A stretch of 64,000 bases of DNA from Andalucia godoyi (lineage: Eukaryota > Discoba > Jakobea > Jakobida > Andaluciidae). The translations under genes were made by a program, and so were the position numbers. Positions 36,796 through 46,098 of the stretch are shown piece after piece; position 1 is the stretch's first letter, and each line of letters starts with the position of its first letter. The notes under the pieces were generated by a model. The model made no database searches. It worked only from the letters and a program-made list of their open reading frames with translations, and was not told the origin of the DNA. The DNA is taken from positions 1-64,000 of the forward strand of contig VRVR01000048.1 in the NCBI GenBank assembly GCA_009859145.1, given 5' to 3'.

Positions 36796-38808
36796 TCAAT
36801 CCACCTTCTTTCCAGAGTTGAGCACTTTGATGCCTGCTTTTCCAAGGGCATCGGTGACGAACAACGCAAACCGACTCTTTTCGCGCTGCCAATCTGCGCG
36901 CTCTTGCCAGGTAACTTTCAAGAACCCTTGAACGTGCAGCTGGAATGACTGGTCCGTGTCCTGCCCCTTGGGTAAGTCTGAAATGCAGCATAGGTAATTG
37001 GATGCCCAGAGCGATTGCGGCTGCGTGCCAACCCACTCTGCAAGGGAGGCGGTGAATGCGTCAATTTGCGGCTGGGTAGTCTCCAAGTTGAGCGTGATGA
37101 ACAGATCGATCACGGCTTGGTGCGAGCGCTTCATGTTGGAAATCTGCGCCGCAGCCAGGCTTGCATTCGGCAGATACAGTGCTTCGCCGTTCATGCGGAA
37201 AAAGAAGGAGTCCCACAACCGAATTTGCTCCACGTACATCGGCAAGCCATCGTTGACCGTGATGATGTCGCCAACATCAAAGACGCGTCTAGTCAAGCAA
37301 AGATTCAACGCCAAGGCGGCGTTTGAGATCAGAGGGCCAAGGCCGAAGCCAATCAAGAAGAAGAACCCAGTGATGGGAACCACAAGCTGGAAAAAGTCGT
37401 AGCCGAGCTGAGAAAGAACAAAAAAGAACATCACAACCCAAAAGAAAATGTTCATTACGGACTGAACAATGTTGGTGGCATCCTTTTGGGCTTTGAGAGC
37501 TCGAGAAACTGCTCGGCGATGCTCCAAAATCGCGCATATTCCGGACTGAAGCTCATCCGTCGAAATGGAATCTGCTTCCGGTTCTACAAACGCTTGCATA
37601 AAATGCTCCGTGTGTTCCTTGCTGCCCAAGAGATCGTCCAGAGTGCCCCTGGTGAGCACGCCAGAGTGGTTTTGATCAGTCGCCGCCATGATTCTGCGAG
37701 TGACCACCATCGACTCATCTCGATCCCGCATCGCTTCCGTTGCAATTCTCTCTGAAAGGCACCCCTCTGCACATGGAGAAAGCTTGCGGAGACCAGAGTC
37801 CTCCGAGCCGGAGGTTCCGCTGCTACCTCCAGCAAATACGTACGACCTGTTGCGGTTCGGCGACACCCCCGCAGCAACGTGGGACGTTGTCATATCCGAC
37901 ATCGACACCGAAGTCATGGATGCGTCGAAATTCTCAATCTCTGCAAGCAACGCAGCCTTTTCAGAGTTGTTATTCAGGTCCATCTCTGGTCTACCCTCGT
38001 TGCGCATCAAGGGCAAAGTGCCTTCTTCCTCATCCTCTCTGTCGCCAGGTGGACGAACAGACATTTCAACTCCACTGCCGGTGCCAGTGCCAGCTGACGG
38101 TCGTCCGTCTGCACCAAAGTTGCCTCGTGAAGAAAACGCCTTGTGCAATCCAAAGTACTTTCCGTTGTACAGCCTGCGCAGTGCCCACGAAAAGAAGATC
38201 GCCTCTCCAAGCTCATCTCCAAGTTTCCCAGTTTTCCACGAATTATCAAAAAACTTAAACACAAGAATCTTGATGACGTTGAAGGCCAGCACCTCCAGCA
38301 GCACCTTGACGTACACTGCCAAGTTTTGGCCCATGCCGTCGCCATTTCGAACCTCTGAAATGAGCGCAAACGCCCAGATTTCATAGACGACAACAGACAA
38401 GATCCACTGCAAGGTCTTTTGCCAACCATGCGTCCAGTGATAATACTCAAATGGCAGAAGACGCCTCGACAGTTTGACAAGCAGCTTCGTGGCAATTCCG
38501 AGAATATGGATCGAAACCGACATGCAGATAATGAAAATCGACCATTGGAACAGCGGAACGCGCCAAATGGAAATCGCAGAGCCAAATATAAAGTCAAGAA
38601 GCGCGGTGAGTGCCAGTCCGACACCAAAGCAGAGGATAAACACGACGTACTCCTTCCAAGTGAAGAAGAAATGAAGCCGCTTGAAAATCTCGAGATCGGA
38701 TTCCGGCTGGCCAGACCCGGCTTTCACAGGTTTGCTTCGCGGACCATGTTTGCGCCGGTTGTCCGCGGATGCTAGTTTTCCATGCATGAATGAATATCGC
38801 CGATACAT
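36796..38808 (-). CDS. MscS-family mechanosensitive channel with EF-hand-like loop
   Basis: A 670-residue channel. Several N-terminal hydrophobic helices lie near residues 55-240. A cytoplasmic region with an EF-hand-like loop (AATDQNHSGVLTRGTLDDLL) comes around residue 390. A further membrane segment precedes the MscS core: ITGFFFLIGFGLGPLISNAA (pore helix), then FDVGDIITVNDGLPMYVEQI and LYLPNASLA (beta domain). This order matches fungal Msy1/Msy2 and plant MSL channels of the ER or plasma membrane, which open on membrane tension. The EF loop has D-x-N-x-S at positions 1-3-5 but Thr at position 12, so Ca2+ binding may be weak. The first ATG was used. Confidence 0.9.
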   Translation of the reverse strand: MYRRYSFMHGKLASADNRRKHGPRSKPVKAGSGQPESDLEIFKRLHFFFTWKEYVVFILCFGVGLALTALLDFIFGSAISIWRVPLFQWSIFIICMSVSIHILGIATKLLVKLSRRLLPFEYYHWTHGWQKTLQWILSVVVYEIWAFALISEVRNGDGMGQNLAVYVKVLLEVLAFNVIKILVFKFFDNSWKTGKLGDELGEAIFFSWALRRLYNGKYFGLHKAFSSRGNFGADGRPSAGTGTGSGVEMSVRPPGDREDEEEGTLPLMRNEGRPEMDLNNNSEKAALLAEIENFDASMTSVSMSDMTTSHVAAGVSPNRNRSYVFAGGSSGTSGSEDSGLRKLSPCAEGCLSERIATEAMRDRDESMVVTRRIMAATDQNHSGVLTRGTLDDLLGSKEHTEHFMQAFVEPEADSISTDELQSGICAILEHRRAVSRALKAQKDATNIVQSVMNIFFWVVMFFFVLSQLGYDFFQLVVPITGFFFLIGFGLGPLISNAALALNLCLTRRVFDVGDIITVNDGLPMYVEQIRLWDSFFFRMNGEALYLPNASLAAAQISNMKRSHQAVIDLFITLNLETTQPQIDAFTASLAEWVGTQPQSLWASNYLCCISDLPKGQDTDQSFQLHVQGFLKVTWQERADWQREKSRFALFVTDALGKAGIKVLNSGKKVD

Positions 38809-39127
38809 CGCGTACTGCTCTTCGTGAAGTGCTCTCTAATGATGTTTTTTCCCCCTCGGGGTGAGTATTCGTCGGAGCTTCCGTTTGCCTTTCTTTTTTG
38901 CTTTCTTCCCTCTTTCTTCGATTTACAGAGAGGAAAAAGCTGACCGCTTTGTGTATCAACATTGAACATCCAACAAACATCATCATATCGGAAATTTCTT
39001 TACATCCAACCCCTGCTGAGGCGCGATTTTCTTACCGTAGTCAAGTCTAGATTCTCTTTCATTCTTTCACCTTTAATCATCGAAACCACCAAGCAGCACC
39101 TCGTCAGAGACATCGACAAAACATCCC
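38809..39127. other. Spacer upstream of the MscS-like gene
   Basis: No gene seen. On the minus strand, CGGTAAG near 39034-39040 resembles a splice donor, which matters for the possible antisense exon at 39077-39345. Confidence 0.35.
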
Positions 39128-39346
39128 ATGGCTCCAAAGAGAGGGATCTTCCCGACAAACTCAAACCGGCCATGCCCGGAGATGCCGAGAACCAAGAAAC
39201 CTGCTGATCCCCTCTCGTCGAAGGCAAAGAGCAAGAAGAAGAAGCGATGGCCCTTTGAAATTAAGCAATCTGCATTGAAGAGGCGGTGCTCGCCCCAAAT
39301 TGGATGTGTCTTCGGTGGGAGCTTAGCCGATGGTGATCAATCATGA
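39128..39346 (+). CDS. Small basic protein, doubtful
   Basis: A 72-residue frame from an ATG in good context (CCCATGG). It is Lys/Arg/Pro-rich in the first 50 residues (KAKSKKKKRWPFEIKQSALK), which could suit a nuclear or ribosome-associated protein. No family was recognised. The opposite strand is also open over 39077-39345 with a more protein-like composition but no start codon. Either or neither may be real. Confidence 0.3.
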   Translation: MAPKRGIFPTNSNRPCPEMPRTKKPADPLSSKAKSKKKKRWPFEIKQSALKRRCSPQIGCVFGGSLADGDQS

Positions 39347-39448
39347 TTCATACTTCGGCGAGCGGCACAGAGAGAACAAGAACAGAACGCAAAGCAGATG
39401 AAAGGAAAGAAAAGGAAGGGAGGCGTTATTTTATTTTACGATTATTGT

Positions 39449-41077
39449 CTACAATTGCAGCGCCATGCCGTCGTTCAGCGGGAACATGGAACTGACTCCC
39501 GAGAGAAATGCTGTGGTGATGGACCCGGTTCTGGACGCAACACTGAATTCAATAGCAGTTGGAAAGACGATGATGGGGGTGAGTACGTCTTGGCGCGGCG
39601 ACGAGAGCAGCGATCCTGCAGCGTATGAATTGGGATCGTATCCAACCTGTCCGCCGTAGGACGACCCGAACGCGACGATAAAGACTCCGATATCTGCCTT
39701 GTTTGGATTCATCTTTCCAGAAACGTGCAGCATTGTATGGAAAGAGCCGCACGCAATGTCCACAACTTTCCATCCGTACCCTGCTCCATAGTACGTCGAG
39801 TTCAGCAGTTCAATGGGCTCTGCGAACGCACCCTTTGCTCCCACCCCAAGCTGGCCAAGATTCGAGCTTCCAAAACCCCATATTCTACCGTTCGTCATCA
39901 GAACCACCGAGTGTGCATAGCCTACACAAATTTTCTGGATTGTGACAGACGCCCGGGTGCGTGTACCGGCTGCCAGTTCATCAGCGGTTTGCGGCAGGAA
40001 GAATTCCACGAGTCCCGGAAAAGGGTCGACATTGTAGATTCCGCGGCCCAACTGGCCCTCCGAAGAGAAGCCCCAGGAAAACAAGCGACCTGCATCGGTC
40101 ACCGCCAGCGTGTGGAACAAGCCGCAAGCAAGTTTCCGAGTGACTTCGTTCGTGCTGAGCTGGCCCTTCCAATCGATCGGCAGCGGGAACACAGACGACT
40201 CGGTCGATCCCGTTCCGAGCTGGCCCTTATCCCCTCTTCCAAACGCGAACAGACGTCCGTCTTCGATCTGGACAATCGTATGAGAATACCCTGTTTCGGC
40301 ATGCACAATGAGGGAGTTTGCTGGGAGTCCGTACTTTTCATTCTTCAAGTCCTGTGCAAGTGCGCACTTCACGGGAGTCTTGAACAGCGGGGGAATGACC
40401 GCTACAGCTCCCGTGGTATCTGCAACCCCCAGCTGCCCATTCTTGTTCGAGCCCCATCCATAAAGCTCCCCGCTTTTCGTCAGAGCAAGCGTATGATGCG
40501 CTCCCACCATGAGCCGGGAAATCCCCAGAGCAGCCGTTCCAGGAACAACCTGCGGAACGTCATTGTATGGCAAGTCTTTACCGTTCCCGAGCCACGCGCC
40601 CCATGCATAGACCGATCCGTCCTCCATCAGCGCGCACGAGAAGGAGCCCAGCGAGGCATGAACCGACACCACGGAGTCGTGTTCAAAGGCCTTGGACCAT
40701 GTTTTGATACGAGACTGCTTCCACGACGCCACAAGGTCCGGGTAGTTCGAGTCGTCATAGTACCCGTTATACAGCCCAAGCTGCCCAACGTCATTCGACC
40801 CCCAGGCAAACAGCAGGCGCATTGTGTTCTCTGTAGCGTTCAGCAGCTTCGTCCCTTTGAACGCCGGCGAGTTCGGAAACTGAAAAACACTCCCATCTTC
40901 TGTAGACCTTGTAATCGTGTGCTCCATCGACACCAGGACCATCGAGTGTGCGCCTCCCGCAGCCATCAGCAAGACCGAGCGCACGGGGATCACCGCGGTA
41001 CCCAACAACTGCGCCGTCACCACTGCATATAGCTCGCTCGACAGCACTACAGCAAAGCACAGCAGAAGTATGTTCAT
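39449..41077 (-). CDS. Secreted RCC1-repeat (beta-propeller) protein
   Basis: A 542-residue protein. A signal peptide (MNILLLCFAVVLSSELYAVV) is followed by about six RCC1 repeats, recognised by strings such as LFAWGSNDVGQLGLYNG, LYGWGSNKNGQLGVADT, LFAFGRGDKGQLGTGS, LFSWGFSSEGQLGRG and IWGFGSSNLGQLGVG. These should close into a seven-bladed-type propeller. No other domain and no C-terminal anchor were seen. RCC1 itself is nuclear; the signal peptide indicates entry into the secretory pathway. The first ATG was used. Confidence 0.88.
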   Translation of the reverse strand: MNILLLCFAVVLSSELYAVVTAQLLGTAVIPVRSVLLMAAGGAHSMVLVSMEHTITRSTEDGSVFQFPNSPAFKGTKLLNATENTMRLLFAWGSNDVGQLGLYNGYYDDSNYPDLVASWKQSRIKTWSKAFEHDSVVSVHASLGSFSCALMEDGSVYAWGAWLGNGKDLPYNDVPQVVPGTAALGISRLMVGAHHTLALTKSGELYGWGSNKNGQLGVADTTGAVAVIPPLFKTPVKCALAQDLKNEKYGLPANSLIVHAETGYSHTIVQIEDGRLFAFGRGDKGQLGTGSTESSVFPLPIDWKGQLSTNEVTRKLACGLFHTLAVTDAGRLFSWGFSSEGQLGRGIYNVDPFPGLVEFFLPQTADELAAGTRTRASVTIQKICVGYAHSVVLMTNGRIWGFGSSNLGQLGVGAKGAFAEPIELLNSTYYGAGYGWKVVDIACGSFHTMLHVSGKMNPNKADIGVFIVAFGSSYGGQVGYDPNSYAAGSLLSSPRQDVLTPIIVFPTAIEFSVASRTGSITTAFLSGVSSMFPLNDGMALQL

Positions 41078-41378
41078 CAGTGTTTTCTCGTCTTTGATGA
41101 CTTGTTGTCGGCGGCAGTTGCAGTTGCAGTTGTGTTAGTAGTAGTAGTAGCAGTAGCAGTAGTGATATAATACTTGGAAGAAATTGCTCCCGCCTGTCTG
41201 ATTGCAGGTGCCCGTTTTTGTACCGAGTTGAGGGACCAGACAGGTCCGCATTTGTTCGTTCGGGAAGGAGGGTGACGAAGCGGGAAAAAAAAAACGGATG
41301 TACATTTGCTTTTACAACTGCTGCCGAACCCGTGGGGTACGTAAAAAACGGAGGGGAAATGAGGAGCCAGATGCTCGT
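41078..41378. other. Spacer with trinucleotide repeats
   Basis: Contains a TAG/CAG trinucleotide run (about 41135-41162) just upstream of the RCC1-repeat gene. No gene was seen. Confidence 0.4.
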
Positions 41379-42503
41379 CTACTCAAAGACAAAGTGTTCG
41401 AGGAGCGCAAAATGCATGTCCAGCGAAGCTTCTCCGGTTCTTTCCCATCGTTCTCTGTAGTACTCCCATCTTCTGATGCTTCCTGGTTCAAAGACTCGAC
41501 GGAGCGCCGCGATCCACTCGTCGTGTTCTTTGCGGACGACAGGTCTCTTTTCGACGCCTGCGCCCAGCGTGTACGGCGTGACATGGACGTGGACTTTGAC
41601 GCTGAGTCCCGCAAGCATCTCTGCGATAAACTGCAGATTGTAGAATGGATATGAGCCCTTGAATGCCCAGTTGCCCGGATCAAGCATGATCCACGTCGTT
41701 ACTCTCCACGGCTTCGCGCTCGAAACAGGACTCCAGAGCCGGTCCGCATTCGCCACGACGGCGTACCGCGGAAACATCGTCTCGTGCAGCGACTGCGACA
41801 CCACACATGCACCCTTTGAAAATGACACGATCATCACGTTTTCACTGAGCGTCTCGTTTGCGTAACGGCTCGAGTTACCACCACCATCACTGCTGCTGCT
41901 GCTGCTGCTGCTGCTGCTACTACTACTGCTGCTACTACTACTACTACTACTTCTGTTAGCACCCTTGTGCTTTGCCCCTTCCTCTTCCACAAGCCGCGAG
42001 AACTCGGTGCGAACAAAGTCTACAACACGCGACAAGAACACACTCGCAGTCACCTCGCCCGTCGCGATGCATTTTTCTGCGTCCCAGTGTCCACGGTCCG
42101 TCGAGTGCACGGGGTCGGAGATAAAATGCGGAATTGCCTGGGTGTAGCGTGCATAGATGCCATCGGACGACCACTCTGCAGGCTGCACACAAACAATCAC
42201 CGACTGCGGAAACCGCTCGCGCAGCCGATCCGACACCTGCGTCAACGAGTACCGTGAGTATTGGCTGTAAAGCGTAGACGACGGACTGCTCGACGAGTGC
42301 AGACGCGGATCCGAGTCGGGCAGCTGCAAGTCTCCTTGCAAGTACACCAACATATCCAGAGGGGGAGGCGGCTGCAGTAATGGCGACGATGACGATGACG
42401 ACCGGGCAGTCGTCGTTCGTCGGCGCGGAAGATAGCTGATCAAGAGAGGATACGGAAACGTGTATTGGATCGTCCGTGCATCCGAGTGCTGGAAGGTCTC
42501 CAT
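41379..42503 (-). CDS. C2orf69 (UPF0565) homologue, alpha/beta-hydrolase-like
   Basis: A 374-residue protein. It has the family's opening strand (MLVYLQGDLQL), a central nucleophile-elbow-like stretch (NVMIVSFSKGACVVSQSL) and a C-terminal region WIMLDPGNWAFKGSYPF followed by VKVHVHVTPYTLG. In animals C2orf69 is a mitochondrial protein with a hydrolase-like fold. A serine homopolymer of about 20 residues (CAG/AGT-type repeats, 41890-41955) is inserted in the middle. The ATG at 42503 was used; the longer frame begins at a GTG. Confidence 0.72.
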   Translation of the reverse strand: METFQHSDARTIQYTFPYPLLISYLPRRRTTTARSSSSSSPLLQPPPPLDMLVYLQGDLQLPDSDPRLHSSSSPSSTLYSQYSRYSLTQVSDRLRERFPQSVIVCVQPAEWSSDGIYARYTQAIPHFISDPVHSTDRGHWDAEKCIATGEVTASVFLSRVVDFVRTEFSRLVEEEGAKHKGANRSSSSSSSSSSSSSSSSSSSSSDGGGNSSRYANETLSENVMIVSFSKGACVVSQSLHETMFPRYAVVANADRLWSPVSSAKPWRVTTWIMLDPGNWAFKGSYPFYNLQFIAEMLAGLSVKVHVHVTPYTLGAGVEKRPVVRKEHDEWIAALRRVFEPGSIRRWEYYRERWERTGEASLDMHFALLEHFVFE

Positions 42504-42623
42504 TTGTGCCCTGCGCCGTACATACACTCTTGGACGGCAATCGCGAGCGCTGCTGGAAATCAGGGAGAAAGCAAGGAAGGCAGAATAGGCAGCGCGACGG
42601 AGACTGCAGAATGAGTGAAAGAC

Positions 42624-42938
42624 ATGGGGCTTTCAAAGTGCCAAAAAAGAAAGGTCCGGCACTTTAGACATGTGAACAAACCCACAAGTGCACAAGTGAT
42701 GGGGCTGGCACGCATTGATGAAGAACTCTGCTTCCTACGGGACCTTCGAAGGATTCCTGCAGCAACCCAACCCAGAGAACAACAAGTCGTTTTTTCACCC
42801 AGCCAAAAAAAATCCTGGCTCCCTAAAGCTACTTTTTTGTTTGTGTTTGTTTGTTTTCCCCATCCGCACCTCAGAAGTGCATCGTCAGACCGTTTTTTGC
42901 AAGCACAAGCTGCGACTACTGTATTAAAAAATAAATAA
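42624..42938 (+). CDS. Small hypothetical protein, doubtful
   Basis: A 104-residue frame from the ATG at 42624. The middle part (SAQVMGLARIDEELCFLRDL) looks protein-like, but the C-terminal third reads through T-rich sequence. It ends in an AT-rich stretch with AATAAA-like sequence. No family was recognised. It could be a real small gene, one exon of one, or leader sequence of the downstream coiled-coil gene. Confidence 0.25.
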   Translation: MGLSKCQKRKVRHFRHVNKPTSAQVMGLARIDEELCFLRDLRRIPAATQPREQQVVFSPSQKKSWLPKATFLFVFVCFPHPHLRSASSDRFLQAQAATTVLKNK

Positions 42939-43051
42939 ACAGCATGGACAGCACACGTTGCATCAACCACCCCCCAGCATCACTCCGAAAAGGGGTTTTT
43001 CCGTTCCGCCTCCAAAAGTCCGGCAATGCGCAGCCATCGTTTCTTTGCGAA

Positions 43052-43113
43052 TTGCGAGTTGCGGGTTACGGGTTACGGGTTACGGGTTACGGGTTACGAG
43101 TTACGAGTTGCGG
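43052..43113. repeat. Heptamer array, TTACGGG type
   Basis: About nine 7-bp units: four perfect TTACGGG copies flanked by TTGCGAG, TTGCGGG, TTACGAG and TTGCGG variants. It lies about 150 bp upstream of a gene start. Confidence 0.9.
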
Positions 43114-43264
43114 CAACGAACCTACTGATCATACGACAGCGCAGTTTCTTATTTATTCTGGAGCAGAAGGGGAAAGGACGTGGCCTTTTTTTTGGTTCGG
43201 CTATCAATTTAGATTTTAGAATCCGCTTTTTTTTTTTGTGGTTTTATTTTTGTTGTTGGACGGA

Positions 43265-44962
43265 ATGGCAGAATCGTCCAGTCGCGAATACCAGGATTTG
43301 CTCGAGCGCTTGCAGCGGGAAATCCGAGAAGAAGCGAGCCTTTCGTTTCCAGCATCAAGCAGCAGCAGCAACAGTAGTAGTACTAGTAGTACTAGTAGTA
43401 GTAGTAGCAGTAGCAGTAGCAGTAGTAGAAGCAATGGCTCCAACTCTGTGTCCGTTGCAACATCCGCTTCTGGCTCTCCAATCGCCGACGCGCCATCGAT
43501 ATCGGCTTCTGTGTCTGCTGTAACGCGTGTGGATAATGAAGAAGAAGAGCATGCAGCGCTGCCGCGGTCCTACTCGCAGGCTTCGCAGACACCACCGCAG
43601 TCTCAATTGACGCCGCCGACAACCCCTAGACTACAGTCGCGCATCAACGAGATTGCCAGACGCTCGACGCCGTACGACAACTTGCAAAAGTACACGTACA
43701 CCACCACGCCTGTTCCGATTCAGTACCTTTCACCACCCCCCAAACCAAAATCTGGAGCCCCGGGCACCAGTGGCAGTGGCAGCAGTAGTGGCAGTAGTGG
43801 AGTCGGCAGTAGGTCTTCTTCCTCTGTCTGCTGTACTTGCAGCTGCGGCAACCATAGGAGTGGCGGCGGTGCACACCAGACGAGAAGCGAAGATTTGTTG
43901 ATTGGGGAAAAGTACAGAGCACTGTCGGAAAAGTACCATGCAAGTGTAGCGCGTGGACTGAAGTTCGAGAAGCGGATTGCGCATCTTGAGACGTTGTTGG
44001 CAGAAGCGGCGACCGAGTCTGAGGAGCTGCAGACAAGAATCATGCAGCTGTCAAAGACCGTCGTTCGAGAGCAAGAGCTCCGTGTCCGGACTGTTGCATC
44101 CGAGAAGAAGCGGCTTGTGGACGCACATTTGGTGGCGGAAGAACAAATGTTGGTCGCGAATGCGCTGCTGGAGTCGCAGTGGAAATCTGCGGAGACGCTT
44201 GTGGCAGAAATGGCTTCGCAGGTGGACAGTGCAAAGGCCGAGAAGAGTGCGCTGCAGATCCGAGTCAGAGAGGCGGAAGTCAGAGCAGCTCGGGTCGAGG
44301 CCCATGTCACGTTTCTCCGGGACGTCGTAGCCGCCATCATTGTGGATTCCACCGATTCGAGAACAGCTCTTGCGGGTGTGTTGGTGAAGATTGCAGACAC
44401 TGCGCAAGCCGTGATTTTGGGAGATGAGAGATGGAAGCAAAGGAGGAACAACGGCAACGGCAGCAGCGGCGGCGGCAGCGGAAGCTTTGGTGATGATGAG
44501 AGGCGCGGGTCCAACGAGAACGCTTCGGGGAGTGAAGAGGGTATGCTGGAGACTGCGTTCAAGCGTCTTGTGCAGAGAGAGGTGGCGGCTGAGAGAGCTG
44601 TAGAGCAGGCGCTGCGCGATCGGATGTGCGTGGCAGAGGCGCAGACGTCTTCCGTGGAGAAGGTGAGCGTTCCGTCCTCTCCGATGAGCTTCGTGGATGT
44701 GAGTGCAGCAGTAAGCATCCCGTCGAGTCCAGTGAATCGCAGTTCTGAGCTCACGATCAGCGTCCCCGTCAGCGTTCCGTCGAGCCCAACTCCGAGTCCC
44801 GGTAGCGCTAGCGCCAGCGTCACTCTGAGTATCAGTTCTTCCATCAGTGTTCCTGCCAGCCCGTCTGCCAGCCCCCCTGCCAGTCCTACCACCACCTCCA
44901 CCAGCAGCAGCAGCAGTATGCCCTCAACTCCCTCGAGCATCGGGTCGTCTCCGCCCACGTAA
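43265..44962 (+). CDS. Coiled-coil protein with Ser-rich ends
   Basis: A 565-residue protein. A serine-rich N-terminal third contains a homopolymer (about 43357-43432) and a small CCTCSCG motif. Residues about 210-360 form a strong coiled coil (for example YRALSEKYHASVARGLKFEK and RIAHLETLLAEAATESEELQ). The C-terminal 130 residues are a Ser/Pro tail with repeated VPSSP-type units, possible proline-directed kinase sites. No family was recognised; a cytoskeletal or scaffold role would be a guess. The ATG at 43265 was used because upstream sequence is T-rich. Confidence 0.75.
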   Translation: MAESSSREYQDLLERLQREIREEASLSFPASSSSSNSSSTSSTSSSSSSSSSSSRSNGSNSVSVATSASGSPIADAPSISASVSAVTRVDNEEEEHAALPRSYSQASQTPPQSQLTPPTTPRLQSRINEIARRSTPYDNLQKYTYTTTPVPIQYLSPPPKPKSGAPGTSGSGSSSGSSGVGSRSSSSVCCTCSCGNHRSGGGAHQTRSEDLLIGEKYRALSEKYHASVARGLKFEKRIAHLETLLAEAATESEELQTRIMQLSKTVVREQELRVRTVASEKKRLVDAHLVAEEQMLVANALLESQWKSAETLVAEMASQVDSAKAEKSALQIRVREAEVRAARVEAHVTFLRDVVAAIIVDSTDSRTALAGVLVKIADTAQAVILGDERWKQRRNNGNGSSGGGSGSFGDDERRGSNENASGSEEGMLETAFKRLVQREVAAERAVEQALRDRMCVAEAQTSSVEKVSVPSSPMSFVDVSAAVSIPSSPVNRSSELTISVPVSVPSSPTPSPGSASASVTLSISSSISVPASPSASPPASPTTTSTSSSSSMPSTPSSIGSSPPT

Positions 44963-45148
44963 CATTCTCCAAAAGCAGGCATACCTATATTTTATATACA
45001 ACAATCACAGACATAATAATAATAATAATAATAAAATAATGCAACACAATTCAAACCAGGATAAAAGGGCACACCCAGATATCATGACATCCCCTCACCC
45101 CCACTGCTAACACTTGCATACCGGTCCCGGTAAACAACACAGTCTACT

Positions 45149-45910
45149 CTACAGGGAGGTTGCTTCTTGTCTGAGCTGGTGCTGAAGCAACTCAACGTGT
45201 GACCGCAGGGTGGCCACCGATGCTTCCTCTGCCTTCCGACGAGCCTGTCTTTCGGAAAATGCCAGTTCGACAAGTCTCTGATGATTGCTGCTCATTGTGC
45301 TACTGCTCTTGCAGGTTCGACTTGTCGACAACAGATTGGTCGAAGTGGGAAAGAGAGATCGCAGCGAAAGCGCATGGATTGCCTCGACTTGCTCCAGTCT
45401 TTCCCTGTTCACTTCCCGAGTCTTTCGAACCTCGCGCGCCGCTGCTGCCTTTTCTCTCTGCACCTCCAAGACTGCATTGCTTGCGCGACTCTCTCCATCC
45501 GACTTCCATTCATGCACCGACGTCTGTGCCGTCGCGAGGCTCGAAAGCGCTATCGACTCGAGCTCGTGCTGCAGCGCGTGCGAATAGTGCCGCGCAACAG
45601 TCGAATCGGCAAGCTTCGACTCGCATGCCTTCTCCACTGCAGCACGCGGTTTCCGAAGAGTCGTGACCCGCTGCGTCTGCACCTCCTTCTGCACCTGCTG
45701 CATCGTAGATCGGAGATACGATGCCAAATCAGGAGTCTGCGTGACGGGAATCTGCCCCGATCGGGACGAGCACGAAGCAGTCGTAGTGGAAATCACCGCC
45801 AGCCGCTTCTTTTGTCTCACGTGATGCTTGTTTTCCAACTGCTGCTTCGTTTCCTCCAACTGCAGCCGCTCTCGATGTGCCCGAGCCAATCGCACAGAAT
45901 CACTCTCCAT
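45149..45910 (-). CDS. Coiled-coil protein
   Basis: A 253-residue protein rich in Glu, Arg, Gln and Ala, mostly helical. Heptads are seen at the N-terminus (RERLQLEETKQQLENKHHVR), in the centre (NAVLEVQREKAAAAREVRKT) and at the C-terminus (ASVATLRSHVELLQHQLRQE). No family was recognised. The ATG at 45910 was chosen; the longer frame upstream is AT-rich spacer. It converges with the previous coiled-coil gene, 186 bp away. Confidence 0.7.
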   Translation of the reverse strand: MESDSVRLARAHRERLQLEETKQQLENKHHVRQKKRLAVISTTTASCSSRSGQIPVTQTPDLASYLRSTMQQVQKEVQTQRVTTLRKPRAAVEKACESKLADSTVARHYSHALQHELESIALSSLATAQTSVHEWKSDGESRASNAVLEVQREKAAAAREVRKTREVNRERLEQVEAIHALSLRSLFPTSTNLLSTSRTCKSSSTMSSNHQRLVELAFSERQARRKAEEASVATLRSHVELLQHQLRQEATSL

Positions 45911-46098
45911 GGGAAAAAAGCCTTTCAAAATTAAAATTAATAAAATAAAATAAAAATACCACGCATCGACAAAGTTGAAAACAAAATTATAAATATATAA
46001 ATAATAAAAAATAATAAAAACTTCAGAATTCACGCAGCACGGAGGAGGCTGATATCGGGGACTTCTTTAAATTATAACCCCTCCAACCCAAACGTCTG

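Larger units (their letters stand above)
42504..43264. other. Spacer with a heptamer array and a doubtful small frame
   Basis: Holds the 104-codon frame at 42624-42938, an AT-rich segment around 42920-42942 and the TTACGGG array at 43052-43113. It lies between divergent C2orf69 and coiled-coil genes. Confidence 0.4.

Noticed and set aside
36206-37036. A 276-codon minus-strand frame containing a five-residue peptide repeat
   Set aside because: It overlaps the MscS coding region in another frame and spans the TTTCG array. A shorter part (36206-36520) starts at an ATG but has no recognisable domain.
39725-41032. A 435-codon plus-strand frame opposite the RCC1-repeat gene
   Set aside because: Arg-, His- and Gln-rich composition is what the antisense of RCC1 Gly/Leu/Ser codons gives; the minus strand has clear repeats.
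43720-44982. A 420-codon minus-strand frame opposite the Ser-rich coiled-coil gene
   Set aside because: A shadow of Ser/Ala-rich codons; the plus strand has a coiled coil and a plausible start.
45149-46033. A longer form of the coiled-coil protein with a hydrophobic N-terminus
   Set aside because: The extra 41 residues come from AT-rich spacer (Tyr/Phe/Ile/Asn runs); the ATG at 45910 gives a consistent coiled-coil protein.
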